Positions 42,250 to 52,619 of a stretch of DNA of 64,000 nucleotides are shown piece after piece (the first letter of the stretch is position 1; every line of letters begins with the position of its first letter). The notes beneath the pieces were generated by a model. It saw only the letters and a program-made list of their open reading frames with translations, made no database searches and had not been told where the DNA came from. Origin of the DNA: Exiguobacterium sp. 9-2 (GTDB lineage: Bacteria > Bacillota > Bacilli > Exiguobacteriales > Exiguobacteriaceae); NCBI RefSeq assembly GCF_036287235.1, contig NZ_CP142850.1:2757336-2821335 (forward strand). The letters are read 5' to 3'. The translations under genes and the position numbers were made by a program.

Positions 42250-44040
42250 ATGGCGATTCGATACACCCTTTATTTATTACTCGGCATGCTGAAGTTCATG
42301 CTGTTTAGTTACTTTACAAAGACCGATCTTTCGCTCCATTTAACACTCATGAACCTGGCCGGGATGCTGATCCTGTCGAGCTGGACGTTACTGATTCCGT
42401 GGAATAAACGCCGCTGGGTCTGGCTCGGTCTACTGCTCGCGCACAGTTTTCTGCTGGCTTCCGACATGTGGTACTACCGTTACTTCGAGGACTTCCTCTC
42501 CGTCTCGCTCCTCTCACAGATGACGCAGATGAGTGACGTCAGTAGCGGCTTCACTGCCTTGATCGTACCGCAAGACTTCCTCTTGTTCGCTGATAGTTTG
42601 ATTTTCATGGTACTGCTCTTTGTCTTCCGCAAACGACCGGAAGTAACGACAGCGCAAACACGCCGTCGGACAGCTGGACTCCTTGCAGTCAGTGGCATTA
42701 TTTTGTCTGCTTCACTGCTGACGTACCGGACGCTAACGGAAGATCGTCAACCGACAGCAGCGATCTCCGATATGCGTGACTACTATCTGTTTGGCTTTTG
42801 GGGTTATCACTGGTGGGACGCTTTCAAAGGTGTGACCGGACAACCGAGCGACGGACTAACGGCTCAGGAGCAACAGCGCATCAACCAAAAGGAGCAGACG
42901 AATCCGACCGGTCCGAAGCAGACGCCGAACATCATTTTAGTGCAACTCGAGTCGTTCCAGGCTTCTGTCATCGACCAGACCATTAATGGCGAAGAAGTAA
43001 CGCCGAACCTGAATCAGTTGAAGAAGGAATCGCTCTACTTCTCGTCGTTTTACCACCAGACACATGAAGGACGAACTTCGGACGCCGAGTTCATCACGAA
43101 CACGTCACTTTATCCATTAAAATCAGGCTCTGTCTATACGCAATATCCGACGAATGAATTCGAGCCGCTACCTGCGTTACTTGAGAAGAACGGATACGAT
43201 ACGGCAGCAATGCACGCTTACGAAAAAGGTTTCTGGAATCGTGACGATGTTTACAAGAACATCGGTTTTAAACACTTCTTCAGCCAAAAGGATTATTCAA
43301 AAGAGAAGAAAATCGGCATGGCGCTGAACGATCAGCAGTTCTTCCTCGAATCGATTGATCACATGGAGACGCTACAAGAACCGTTCTTCTCGTTTTTAGT
43401 CGCGTTGACGAGTCATACACCGTATGAGATCGACAAGGAAGATCAGAAGCTTGATTTGTCTGGATATAAGGATCCAATGTTGAAACGGTATTACCAGACT
43501 GTCCATTACGTCGATACTGGTGTTGGAAAGATGATCGATGAGTTGAAACAACGCAATCTTTGGGACCAGTCCCTCGTCATCTTTTATGGCGATCACGATA
43601 GCGGACTCGTCAATGAAGGCAGCGAGATGCGCAAAAAAGCGGATGTTTCGTCTCCGGTTGCAGCTTTCGAACTCGAGCGCCGCATCCCACTCTTCATCAA
43701 AAAACCCGACCAACAAACCGGTCGGGTCATGAAAGAAAACGGCGGACAGATCGATATTGCACCAACGATCATTGATCTATTAAACCTCAAAACGTCCTAT
43801 ATGATGGGGCAATCCCTCATCGACAACAAACCGAATCTGACGGGCTTCCGTGATGGTTCGTTCCGCTACAAGGACTATTACTATGAAGCGGATTTGACGA
43901 AAGCGTCAGGCGAAGGCACCTGTTATGACGTATCGACAGAAAAGAAAGTCGAGATGAAGTTCTGTCGCAATCAAGTGAAGGATGTGAGTAAGCAATTAAA
44001 GCTGTCGGATAAGATTATTGAGGAGAATGAGCTGAACTAA
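42250..44040 (+). CDS. LTA-synthase-family phosphoglycerol transferase
   Basis: A 596-residue enzyme with five N-terminal membrane helices (residues 1-160) and an extracellular sulfatase-fold domain (about 225-560). Catalytic features match LtaS: VQLESF with metal-binding Glu234, the nucleophile Thr276 in EGRTSDAEF, and the YGDHDSG metal site. LtaS polymerises glycerol-phosphate from phosphatidylglycerol onto a glycolipid anchor outside the membrane. Paralogues (YfnI, YqgS, YvgJ in B. subtilis) act as primases or stress-induced synthases, so the exact role is open. Confidence 0.9.
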   Translation: MAIRYTLYLLLGMLKFMLFSYFTKTDLSLHLTLMNLAGMLILSSWTLLIPWNKRRWVWLGLLLAHSFLLASDMWYYRYFEDFLSVSLLSQMTQMSDVSSGFTALIVPQDFLLFADSLIFMVLLFVFRKRPEVTTAQTRRRTAGLLAVSGIILSASLLTYRTLTEDRQPTAAISDMRDYYLFGFWGYHWWDAFKGVTGQPSDGLTAQEQQRINQKEQTNPTGPKQTPNIILVQLESFQASVIDQTINGEEVTPNLNQLKKESLYFSSFYHQTHEGRTSDAEFITNTSLYPLKSGSVYTQYPTNEFEPLPALLEKNGYDTAAMHAYEKGFWNRDDVYKNIGFKHFFSQKDYSKEKKIGMALNDQQFFLESIDHMETLQEPFFSFLVALTSHTPYEIDKEDQKLDLSGYKDPMLKRYYQTVHYVDTGVGKMIDELKQRNLWDQSLVIFYGDHDSGLVNEGSEMRKKADVSSPVAAFELERRIPLFIKKPDQQTGRVMKENGGQIDIAPTIIDLLNLKTSYMMGQSLIDNKPNLTGFRDGSFRYKDYYYEADLTKASGEGTCYDVSTEKKVEMKFCRNQVKDVSKQLKLSDKIIEENELN

Positions 44041-44069
44041 TCACATCGTGTCTCACTTTCATAATGAAT

Positions 44070-44111
44070 AAGTCTGACTGTTCACTTCTAATGAATGGTC
44101 AGGCTTTTTTT
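44070..44111 (+). terminator. Terminator of the LTA-synthase-like gene
   Basis: AGTCTGACTGTTCA pairs (with wobbles) with TGAATGGTCAGGCT, then a T tract. Confidence 0.75.
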
Positions 44112-44128
44112 GTTTATCGTTAGCCACA

Positions 44129-45067
44129 TCAAGAATAAGTAAAATGATCTTCGAGCCATTGCCATTCTTCGTCAAACAAGACCCCTCTTTTTGTTTGAAT
44201 GATCCAATGAAATAATTTAGGAATCGCCTGATGAGAATGCTGGTATCGATGTAAAAATCGAAGAGCGATTAGGACTTCATCTGTTTGTATTTGTCGCGTT
44301 CGCTTCAATAATATTTGTACACGTTTGATCACCGGTTCAATCGCTACTTCATCACCATGTCGCTCGATTGCGACTAACGCATACTCTCTCACATTGCTAG
44401 ATCGATCTTTTAGTCCATGCAAAAATATTGAAAGATCTAATCCATTTCCAAGTTCACTCAGTGCAGCTAAAGCCGAATGCCTAACGTCTCCTCGCGAATG
44501 GTCCAACAAAGGAATCAAATAAGAAATTGCTCGCTCTGTTCCAATCGTGGCTAAAACAAAATTAGCACTCATGATATCAAAAGAGTTATTTGATGTCGTA
44601 ATCAAACGAATTAATGCATCCTCTGCTATCTCATCTCGACAGACTCGCAATGCTTGAATCGCAGCCTCTCGAACAGACGACCGAGAATCGTCTATGTATT
44701 TTACAATTCGTTCTGTATTATCAATGCATCGTTGTTTTGCTATTTCTTCCAAGATACTTTCGAGAAGACTCGGCTTTGTTTTTTGCTCCAGTTTCTCAAG
44801 CAATAGCATCCCTGCACGAACATCTCCCGAATTCTCACCAATCGTTCCAATCATAAAATAAAGATGTTGTTTTTGTTCTGCTTGTTTCACTTTGTCGAGT
44901 AACGTGTTCAATCTCGGAAGCATATTCGCGTCCCTAAAATGACGAACTTTTTCATAAGCCGTGTCTGATGATGAGCTTTCGTTCGTATAGCACTTCGATT
45001 CTTCCTGATAGAAGTACTTTTCCTCAGACATCTGCTCAACTAAATATAAAATCTCATCGTCCTTCAT
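44129..45067 (-). CDS. HEAT-repeat protein
   Basis: A 312-residue soluble alpha-solenoid. HEAT-like repeats are visible as paired helices: VKYIDDSRSSVREAAIQALR, LIPLLDHSRGDVRHSALAAL, FLHGLKDRSSNVREYALVAI, each with the D-x-x-x-x-V-R core. Such repeats serve as protein-binding scaffolds; no enzyme domain is present. It is AT-rich compared with its neighbours, lies 36 bases after the LysE gene on the same strand, and is probably cotranscribed. Function unknown; possibly acquired. Confidence 0.8.
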   Translation of the reverse strand: MKDDEILYLVEQMSEEKYFYQEESKCYTNESSSSDTAYEKVRHFRDANMLPRLNTLLDKVKQAEQKQHLYFMIGTIGENSGDVRAGMLLLEKLEQKTKPSLLESILEEIAKQRCIDNTERIVKYIDDSRSSVREAAIQALRVCRDEIAEDALIRLITTSNNSFDIMSANFVLATIGTERAISYLIPLLDHSRGDVRHSALAALSELGNGLDLSIFLHGLKDRSSNVREYALVAIERHGDEVAIEPVIKRVQILLKRTRQIQTDEVLIALRFLHRYQHSHQAIPKLFHWIIQTKRGVLFDEEWQWLEDHFTYS

Positions 45068-45103
45068 ATTTTGCAGTTGCTCCTTAGTCCTTTAAATATC
45101 TTT

Positions 45104-45724
45104 TTAACTTTTTTCTAAAGCAAACTGAATCAATTGATACGATAGCCAGAACATTAAGCATCCTATTCCAAAATCTAATACTTTCCACGCTTTTGGTTGT
45201 TTAAATACAGGAATGAGCCATCTCGATCCATACCCTAAGCCAAAAAACCAGACAAACGAGGCAACTAAGGCTCCAATTAAGAAATTGACTTTTTGATCAA
45301 ATGTCAAAGTTCCAGCTATACCACCGATGACAACGACCGTATCTAGGTATACATGTGGATTTAAAAGTGTAATTGCTAATGTAACTAAAATTGTTTTATG
45401 AATGGGAATGATTTTAACATCGGTTGAAATATCGATTGCACTTGACGATGAAAACGCACTTCGAAAAGATTTGAATCCGTATAATAGCAGAAATAGTCCT
45501 CCGACAATCGCAAGACCAACATTCGCAAACGTATTATTTTTAATAACAGTACCGACCCCTAATACACCCGTGCACATCAGTATCACATCACATAAAAAAC
45601 ATACCAAGGCTACCCAGAAAATATTATTTTTTAATAAACCCTGTTTTAAAACGAATGCATTTTGTGCTCCAATTGCGATAATGAGCGTCCCAGACGTTAT
45701 TATACCTTTTAAAATTTCATTCAT
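45104..45724 (-). CDS. LysE/ArgO-family amino acid exporter
   Basis: A 206-residue membrane protein with six predicted helices. The N-terminus ITSGTLIIAIGAQNAFVLKQGL is the LysE/ArgO signature (GxxxxxGPQNAF-type), and NPHVYLDTVVVIGG is the conserved mid-loop. These proteins export lysine or arginine. It is visibly AT-rich (runs such as TTTTTAATAAAC), unlike the surrounding genes, suggesting horizontal acquisition with the HEAT gene. Confidence 0.9.
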   Translation of the reverse strand: MNEILKGIITSGTLIIAIGAQNAFVLKQGLLKNNIFWVALVCFLCDVILMCTGVLGVGTVIKNNTFANVGLAIVGGLFLLLYGFKSFRSAFSSSSAIDISTDVKIIPIHKTILVTLAITLLNPHVYLDTVVVIGGIAGTLTFDQKVNFLIGALVASFVWFFGLGYGSRWLIPVFKQPKAWKVLDFGIGCLMFWLSYQLIQFALEKS

Positions 45725-45840
45725 TTGATGACCCCTATCTCTCTTTAATCTCTAACATAAGTCGACGATTAAATGTTAAATCTCCCCTCATTCACTTCTA
45801 GTTAATTCTATATATGTATATCGCTTAAACATTAAGTATA

Positions 45841-45869
45841 ATATTACAAATAAAAGAATAATTATTCAA
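45841..45869 (-). promoter_or_regulatory. Sigma-A promoter of lysE-HEAT
   Basis: Minus-strand TTGAAT (45864-45869), 17 bases, TAATAT (45841-45846). The leader to the lysE start is about 110 bases and AT-rich, with no recognised riboswitch. Confidence 0.55.
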
Positions 45870-45892
45870 CTCATTCTGAAAGTATGAAGTAT

Positions 45893-45931
45893 AAAAAAGT
45901 ACCAAACCCTATTTACTAGGATTCGGTACTT
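45893..45931 (-). terminator. Terminator of groESL
   Basis: AAGTACCGAATCCT / AGGGTTTGGTACTT arms just past groEL, then U6 on the minus strand. Confidence 0.85.
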
Positions 45932-45945
45932 AGAGATGAAATGCC

Positions 45946-47905
<1,960 letters not shown>

Positions 47906-47935
47906 GCGAAACATCCTCCTTGAAAATGATTGTTT

Positions 47936-47962
47936 TTAGCACTCACTTTCGTTGAGTGCTAA
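47936..47962 (-). promoter_or_regulatory. CIRCE operator (HrcA binding site)
   Basis: A perfect TTAGCACTC-N9-GAGTGCTAA inverted repeat between the promoter and groES; HrcA represses heat-shock genes through it. Confidence 0.97.
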
Positions 47963-47971
47963 CATATTTTT

Positions 47972-48000
47972 ATCTTATACGCTTTCTCTCCTGAATTCAA
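47972..48000 (-). promoter_or_regulatory. Sigma-A promoter of groESL
   Basis: Minus-strand TTGAAT (47995-48000), 17 bases, TAAGAT (47972-47977), immediately upstream of CIRCE. Confidence 0.7.
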
Positions 48001-48124
48001 GCCTGAACCTTTATCCGTTTTCCCGAAATCGACACCTTTGAATCATCGTCAATCGTGCGCCAAGACCGTTTGTTTGTTACAATCGGGACAGTACCTTCAT
48101 TACAAAGGAGTTGTGCCCTGTACG

Positions 48125-48817
48125 ATGAAAAATCCAATCAGTCTGCCTTTTCTGATGGCGGAGAAGTGGCAAAAGCGTCACGTCATCCCGATCATCATCT
48201 ATTTGATCGTCCAATTGCTTCCGGGTTCGTTCCAGTATTTCCTTCCGAAGAACGTCATTGCTGACGTCGCCGGTTGGTGGCTCGCGATCGGCTTCACGGT
48301 CGCCGTCATCGTCTCCTACTACTGTCTGCGTCCTGATTGGCAGAAATGGAAGGCAGAAGGACGTCAAACCGATCCGATGGATACACTAAAATGGATCGGG
48401 ATCGGGATTGCGCTTTTGTATGCACTCTTGATCAGCGTCAATTTGATCGATGCCTGGATGGCAGGCGGGATCGAAAATGTCGCGAAATCGCAAAATACGG
48501 ATCAAATCATTCAAGCGATTCAAGTCATCCCACTCCTGCAAGTCATGGTCGTCTTGCTTGGACCGATCATGGAAGAGTTCTTGTTCCGGCACATCATGTT
48601 CGGCAATCTCTCATCGAAGCTCGGTTTCTTCTTTAGCTTCATCCTGACGGGTGGCTTATTCGCCCTGATCCACCAAGACAACAAATTTTTAATCTATGTC
48701 GCGATGAGTTTCGTCTTCTCACTCGTCTTCGTCAAGACGCGCCGGATCCTTGCTCCGATCGCCATCCATGTTTTTAACAACGGAATCGTCGTACTCGCCA
48801 TCTACGCGATGTCTTAA
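48125..48817 (+). CDS. CPBP-family intramembrane metalloprotease (YdiL-like)
   Basis: A 230-residue membrane protein with about seven helices and the Abi/CPBP motifs: EE-x-x-x-R in GPIMEEFLFRHIMFG and H-x-x-x-N in IAIHVFNNGI, with a middle His in LFALIHQDNKF. These are glutamic intramembrane proteases related to Rce1. The start is uncertain: the ATG at 48125 is 14 bases from AAGGAG, and an in-frame GTG lies between. It is divergent from groES and next to the ydiK-like gene, the same neighbourhood as ydiL in B. subtilis. Confidence 0.87.
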   Translation: MKNPISLPFLMAEKWQKRHVIPIIIYLIVQLLPGSFQYFLPKNVIADVAGWWLAIGFTVAVIVSYYCLRPDWQKWKAEGRQTDPMDTLKWIGIGIALLYALLISVNLIDAWMAGGIENVAKSQNTDQIIQAIQVIPLLQVMVVLLGPIMEEFLFRHIMFGNLSSKLGFFFSFILTGGLFALIHQDNKFLIYVAMSFVFSLVFVKTRRILAPIAIHVFNNGIVVLAIYAMS

Positions 48818-48838
48818 TTTACGAAAGGTCGTGTTTTC

Positions 48839-49072
48839 ATGCGTCAAAGCTCGAACTTCATGGCAGTGTTCTATGCCATATTCGGTATTCTCTTCATGTT
48901 CCTTGCCTACAATAACTCAGTCGAGGCGGGAACGGTCTTCAACTTCTGGACGATTCTGCTGACGTTGTTCGCCGCAATCGACTTCTACCGTCTCTACTTG
49001 ATCTTCCGCTTCCGTGCAGCAGCAAAGAAGATGATCAAGAAGGAACAGGATAAAAAGAACGATAAACAATAA
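48839..49072 (+). CDS. Small membrane protein, DUF4305 (YdiK-like)
   Basis: A 77-residue protein with two helices (FMAVFYAIFGILFMFLAYNN and FWTILLTLFAAIDFYRLYLIF) and a lysine-rich cytosolic tail (KKMIKKEQDKKNDKQ). It matches the size and layout of B. subtilis YdiK and lies beside the ydiL-like gene. An ACGAAAGG site precedes the ATG. Function unknown. Confidence 0.82.
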   Translation: MRQSSNFMAVFYAIFGILFMFLAYNNSVEAGTVFNFWTILLTLFAAIDFYRLYLIFRFRAAAKKMIKKEQDKKNDKQ

Positions 49073-49110
49073 AAAAACGAGATTTCCGTCAAGCGGGAAT
49101 CTCGTTTTTT
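49073..49110. terminator. Bidirectional terminator between ydiK-like and DUF2089 genes
   Basis: AACGAGATTTCCG and CGGGAATCTCGTT arms with A/T tracts on both sides. Confidence 0.88.
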
Positions 49111-49113
49111 GGT

Positions 49114-49410
49114 TTATTCTTTCGCTTGACCCTTGCGGTAGGAATCGATGATCGTCTTCGCCACATCGAGACTCAACCGTTCATCTAAGACCAAGTTCTT
49201 GATCATGTTGATGAATTCGACATCTTCCTGCTGCACCGAATCAATCCGCTCGATCAACTGGTTCAACTTCGCCCGGACGGTCGGATAGGATACTTGATAG
49301 GCCGTTGCCATGTCCTTCAATGAACCGGAGCTCAAGACGAACTTTCGGATGAACTCGAGATGCTCCTGTTCGAGTGCCAGTACCCAAGCGGGTACGTCTT
49401 GTCGTTCCAT
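49114..49410 (-). CDS. DUF2089-family HTH protein
   Basis: A 98-residue putative regulator. The central stretch LEFIRKFVLSSGSLKDMATAYQVSYPTVRAKLNQLIERI is a helix-turn-helix of the DUF2089 family; the zinc-ribbon seen in longer relatives is missing. It follows the small membrane protein by 20 bases, suggesting a membrane-sensor/regulator pair. Its targets are unknown. Confidence 0.8.
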   Translation of the reverse strand: MERQDVPAWVLALEQEHLEFIRKFVLSSGSLKDMATAYQVSYPTVRAKLNQLIERIDSVQQEDVEFINMIKNLVLDERLSLDVAKTIIDSYRKGQAKE

Positions 49411-49430
49411 CGTATTCCCTCACTTTTCTC

Positions 49431-49718
49431 TTACAAATCTTGAATCTCCATCCGCTCTTTTTCACGCTGCAATTGCTTACGGCGCGAGTCGACACCCATC
49501 TCAGCCATTGAGATCATCATAGACAATCCAACACATGTACCGATTCGGATCAATGACTCACGATCCGACGTGTGTGGTCCTGTTCCGAAATACCAGTAAA
49601 TTCCGAGACCAATAATGATCGCTGGAATGATGAAACTAAAGACTCTTCTGCGCCGCGCTAAGTAAAATTGTACGATACAGACTGTGACAATACCAATGAC
49701 GATTCCTACCGTTTCCAT
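49431..49718 (-). CDS. Small membrane protein
   Basis: A 95-residue protein with three hydrophobic segments (VGIVIGIVTVCIVQFYLA, FSFIIPAIIIGLGIYWYF, RIGTCVGLSMMISMAEMG) and a charged tail (RRKQLQREKERMEIQ). It starts after GGGGAGAGGCG. It is cotranscribed with the DUF2089 gene. No family function is recognised. Confidence 0.68.
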   Translation of the reverse strand: METVGIVIGIVTVCIVQFYLARRRRVFSFIIPAIIIGLGIYWYFGTGPHTSDRESLIRIGTCVGLSMMISMAEMGVDSRRKQLQREKERMEIQDL

Positions 49719-49851
49719 CCTATCGCCTCTCCCCTGTGATTATATAAATAATATTAACTATAAAATAAATAATATTCAATATAATTTTAACTATAATCAA
49801 AAATAAGAGGTTTTCTTTAAAAACAATCGACTTTAATCTATTTTCAGAGAC

Positions 49852-49884
49852 AAAAAAAAGAAAGGACTGACGATTCAGTCCTTC
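49852..49884 (-). terminator. Terminator of the symporter gene
   Basis: AAGGACTGA / TCAGTCCTT hairpin with a long U tract on the minus strand. Confidence 0.85.
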
Positions 49885-49900
49885 CCCATACTTACGACAA

Positions 49901-51196
49901 TCACGCACTGCGGATGTCGTCTTTTTTATTTTCTGTCGACATGAATGTATCGAGTTGGTCTTCATCAAGAACACCTTCCCACTTCGCAATGACGAGTGAA
50001 GCGAGCGTGTTTCCTGTAACGTTGACGACGGAACGCATCATATCCATGATTCGGTCAATCCCCGCGATGAAGGCAAGTCCTTCCGCCGGGATACCGACCG
50101 TACCGAGTGTTGCGAGCAATACGACGAACGAAACGCCTGGAACGGCAGCCATTCCTTTTGATGTCAGCATCAAGACGAAGACGAGTGTAATCTGCGTCCC
50201 GATCGAGAGGTCGATCCCGTACATCTGTGCGATGAACAAGGCAGCAAGTGCTTGATAGAGTGCTGATCCATCGAGGTTAAACGAATAACCCGTCGGTACG
50301 ACGAAGCTGACGATTGATTTCGGCACGCCCATCTTCTCGAGTTTTTCCATGATCCGTGGAAGAACCGTTTCTGAAGAGGCTGTCGAATACGTCAAGAGCA
50401 ATTCATCCTTGAAGACGCGGACGAAGTCCGAGACCCGAACACCAACCCACTTCATGATGCCGCCGAAGACGATGATCATGAAGAGAAGCGCTGTGACATA
50501 CAATGTCGCGATGAGCTTGAATAACGAACCAAGCGAGTCAATCCCGAACGTCGAGACCGTCACACCAATCAAGGCGAAGACACCGATTGGTGCGAACTTC
50601 ATGACGATGTTGACGAGATTGAACATTGCTGCTGCGACACCTTCGAAGAAACGAATGACCGGTTGACCCTTCTCTCCTGCAAAACCGACACCGAGTCCGA
50701 ATAAGACTGAGAAGAAAATAATAGCGAGCATATCACCGCGAACCATCGCATCGAGAATGTTCGTCGGTACGATATTGACGATTTTTTCGACGAGTCCTTC
50801 GTCTTTTGTCGTCTCTTCCGTTGCGACATATGATGAGATATCCGTTTTATCCAGTGTCGACATATTAATGCCAGCACCTGGTTCAATCAGATTGGCTGCA
50901 AATAGCCCCGTGAAGATGGCGATCATCGTCACGATCGTGAAGTAACCCAGTGTTTTGACGCCGAGACGTCCGAGACTCTTCGGACTACCGACCGATGAGA
51001 CACCGAGGACGATCGTCGTAAAGACGATTGGGACGACGATCATTTTCATCATCCGGATAAAGATATCACCGATTGGCTTGAGCCACTCCGCGACATGGGG
51101 ATTCCCATAAAATACACCACCGACTGTGATCCCGAGAATCAAGCCGATTAAAATCTGCCAGGCAAGGCCAATGGGCTTACGTTTCGTAGTTGTCAT
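49901..51196 (-). CDS. Dicarboxylate/glutamate:cation symporter (DctA/GltT family)
   Basis: A 431-residue DAACS-family membrane carrier. Signatures: the Ser-rich hairpin LLTYSTASSETVLPRIMEKLE, the SFVVPTGYSFNLDGSALYQALAALFIAQ segment with the NxDGS motif, and GIDRIMDMMRSVVNVTGN near the C-terminus, which holds the substrate and Na+/H+ ligands. It takes up glutamate, aspartate or C4-dicarboxylates; the conserved Arg/Asp pattern does not let me choose with confidence. AAGGAGGAAGCG precedes the ATG. Confidence 0.93.
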   Translation of the reverse strand: MTTTKRKPIGLAWQILIGLILGITVGGVFYGNPHVAEWLKPIGDIFIRMMKMIVVPIVFTTIVLGVSSVGSPKSLGRLGVKTLGYFTIVTMIAIFTGLFAANLIEPGAGINMSTLDKTDISSYVATEETTKDEGLVEKIVNIVPTNILDAMVRGDMLAIIFFSVLFGLGVGFAGEKGQPVIRFFEGVAAAMFNLVNIVMKFAPIGVFALIGVTVSTFGIDSLGSLFKLIATLYVTALLFMIIVFGGIMKWVGVRVSDFVRVFKDELLLTYSTASSETVLPRIMEKLEKMGVPKSIVSFVVPTGYSFNLDGSALYQALAALFIAQMYGIDLSIGTQITLVFVLMLTSKGMAAVPGVSFVVLLATLGTVGIPAEGLAFIAGIDRIMDMMRSVVNVTGNTLASLVIAKWEGVLDEDQLDTFMSTENKKDDIRSA

Positions 51197-51321
51197 ACGC
51201 TTCCTCCTTATACATCCGTCTTACTTGTATCCTACATGTAGTGGAACATAAATAGAATTTTGTCCTAAATACAGCACATTGTCAAATCCATCTGTTATAG
51301 TACAAAACCGAATTCTGTACG

Positions 51322-51367
51322 AAAAAACGTCCAAAATCCGCTTGTTTTCAAGCATTTTGGACGTTTT
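51322..51367 (-). terminator. Terminator of the ferredoxin reductase gene
   Basis: A long hairpin: AAAACGTCCAAAAT / ATTTTGGACGTTTT with inner GCTTG/CAAGC, then U6 on the minus strand. Confidence 0.88.
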
Positions 51368-51375
51368 CATAATTT

Positions 51376-52434
51376 TTAAGATTGTTGATTAACGCGTTCC
51401 TCAATCAACGCACGATTGCGTTTTTTGAAGACCTCATTGTGTGACGACACCATCGCCACTTTTGGCGCTTCCGGCTCAATGAAGCGTTTCGCCCGGTTGA
51501 CGGCGTTTGCCGCATCTTGGAACGCACCCGAGATCAAATGGACCTTCCCGTCGTGCGAAAGAATATCTCCTGCTGCATATAGTCCCGGTACACTCGATTC
51601 ACTCGCGGCATTCCCGGCGATGTAGAAGTCATCGACCCGTGCAATATCGAGGTCACACGCGTCAAGTAGCGCCGCATCTTGTTCATACCCATGATTAATG
51701 ATGACTTCATCAATTGGAATCTCGACGACCTCATCTGTTTGACAGTCGATCAATTCAACCGACGCGATCCGTTGGTGATCGGGACTGGCGATTAATTTGT
51801 GAATCGTCGTATTGAGGAGGCAGACCGCCGAACTTTTGACAAGTTGATCAACTTGCGCCTCGTGCCCTGAAAAACAATCTCGCCGATACGTGACGTAGAC
51901 CTTTTTCGCGACCGGTTCGAGTTCGTTTGCCCAATCGATCGCTGAGTTCCCACCACCTGAGACGATGACGGTCTTTCCTTTAAAGCGTTCAATCGATTTA
52001 ACCGTATAGTTCAAGTTTGACACTTCGAAACGTTCCGCGCCTTCGACTTTTAATTTTTGTGGATTGAGGATGCCACCGCCGACCGCGACGATGACCGTCT
52101 TCGAATAATGAATCTGCCCCGATTCCGCTTCTAAGACGAAGTTACCGAAGACGTCTTTTGCGATCGAGATGATCTTTTCATTCAATTGAACAGTCGGTTG
52201 AAATGTCAGTCCTTGTTCGACGAGTTGAGCCATGAGTTTTTCACCAGTGATCGGCGGCTGTCCACCGACGTCCCAGATCATCTTTTCCGGATAGACGTGC
52301 AGTTTTCCTCCGAGTTCTGCTTGATACTCGATCAATTTCGTCTTCATACCTCGAAGACCACTATAGAACGTCGAATATAACCCTGCTGGTCCTCCACCGA
52401 TGATCGTTACGTCGAACAACTCCTGTTCCCTCAT
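51376..52434 (-). CDS. Ferredoxin-NADP+ reductase, thioredoxin-reductase-like (YcgT/YumC type)
   Basis: A 352-residue FAD/NADPH flavoenzyme. The FAD site is TIIGGGPAGLYSTFYSGLRGMK, the NADPH site is VIVSGGGNSAIDWANEL, and LYAAGDILS closes the fold. It lacks the CxxC of thioredoxin reductase, as expected for type 2 FNRs. The ATG at 52434 follows GAGGAG. A near-consensus Fur box lies upstream and the divergent operon imports siderophores, so supplying electrons for ferric-siderophore reduction is a plausible role; YcgT of B. subtilis is likewise iron-linked. Confidence 0.9.
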   Translation of the reverse strand: MREQELFDVTIIGGGPAGLYSTFYSGLRGMKTKLIEYQAELGGKLHVYPEKMIWDVGGQPPITGEKLMAQLVEQGLTFQPTVQLNEKIISIAKDVFGNFVLEAESGQIHYSKTVIVAVGGGILNPQKLKVEGAERFEVSNLNYTVKSIERFKGKTVIVSGGGNSAIDWANELEPVAKKVYVTYRRDCFSGHEAQVDQLVKSSAVCLLNTTIHKLIASPDHQRIASVELIDCQTDEVVEIPIDEVIINHGYEQDAALLDACDLDIARVDDFYIAGNAASESSVPGLYAAGDILSHDGKVHLISGAFQDAANAVNRAKRFIEPEAPKVAMVSSHNEVFKKRNRALIEERVNQQS

Positions 52435-52463
52435 CTCACTCACTCCTCATCCTTGATTGTTAT

Positions 52464-52478
52464 TGATTATCATTCTCA
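52464..52478 (-). promoter_or_regulatory. Fur box of the ferredoxin reductase gene
   Basis: TGATTAT-C-ATTCTCA, 12 of 14 positions of the 7-1-7 Fur consensus, close to the reductase start. Confidence 0.6.
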
Positions 52479-52523
52479 CTCTCTCATGATAACGTGAACA
52501 TCTCTTGAACACAAGAAAAAATG

Positions 52524-52553
52524 TTGACAGCGTTTTTATGAGACTGGTATGGT
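52524..52553 (+). promoter_or_regulatory. Promoter of the siderophore ABC operon
   Basis: TTGACA (52524-52529), an 18-base spacer and TATGGT (52548-52553), directly ahead of the Fur box. Confidence 0.6.
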
Positions 52554-52567
52554 TAATGAGACGATAG

Positions 52568-52582
52568 TGATAATCATTATCA
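52568..52582 (+). promoter_or_regulatory. Perfect Fur box
   Basis: TGATAAT-C-ATTATCA, an exact 7-1-7 Fur operator overlapping the likely start of transcription of the siderophore operon. Confidence 0.9.
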
Positions 52583-52619
52583 TTGAAAAATGGAGAGAAC
52601 AACGAAGGAGTCGTCGCGT

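Noticed and set aside
49720-49989. Minus-strand open frame between the symporter and the small membrane protein
   Set aside because: It begins inside the symporter gene in another frame, covers its terminator, and reads low-complexity AT-rich sequence.
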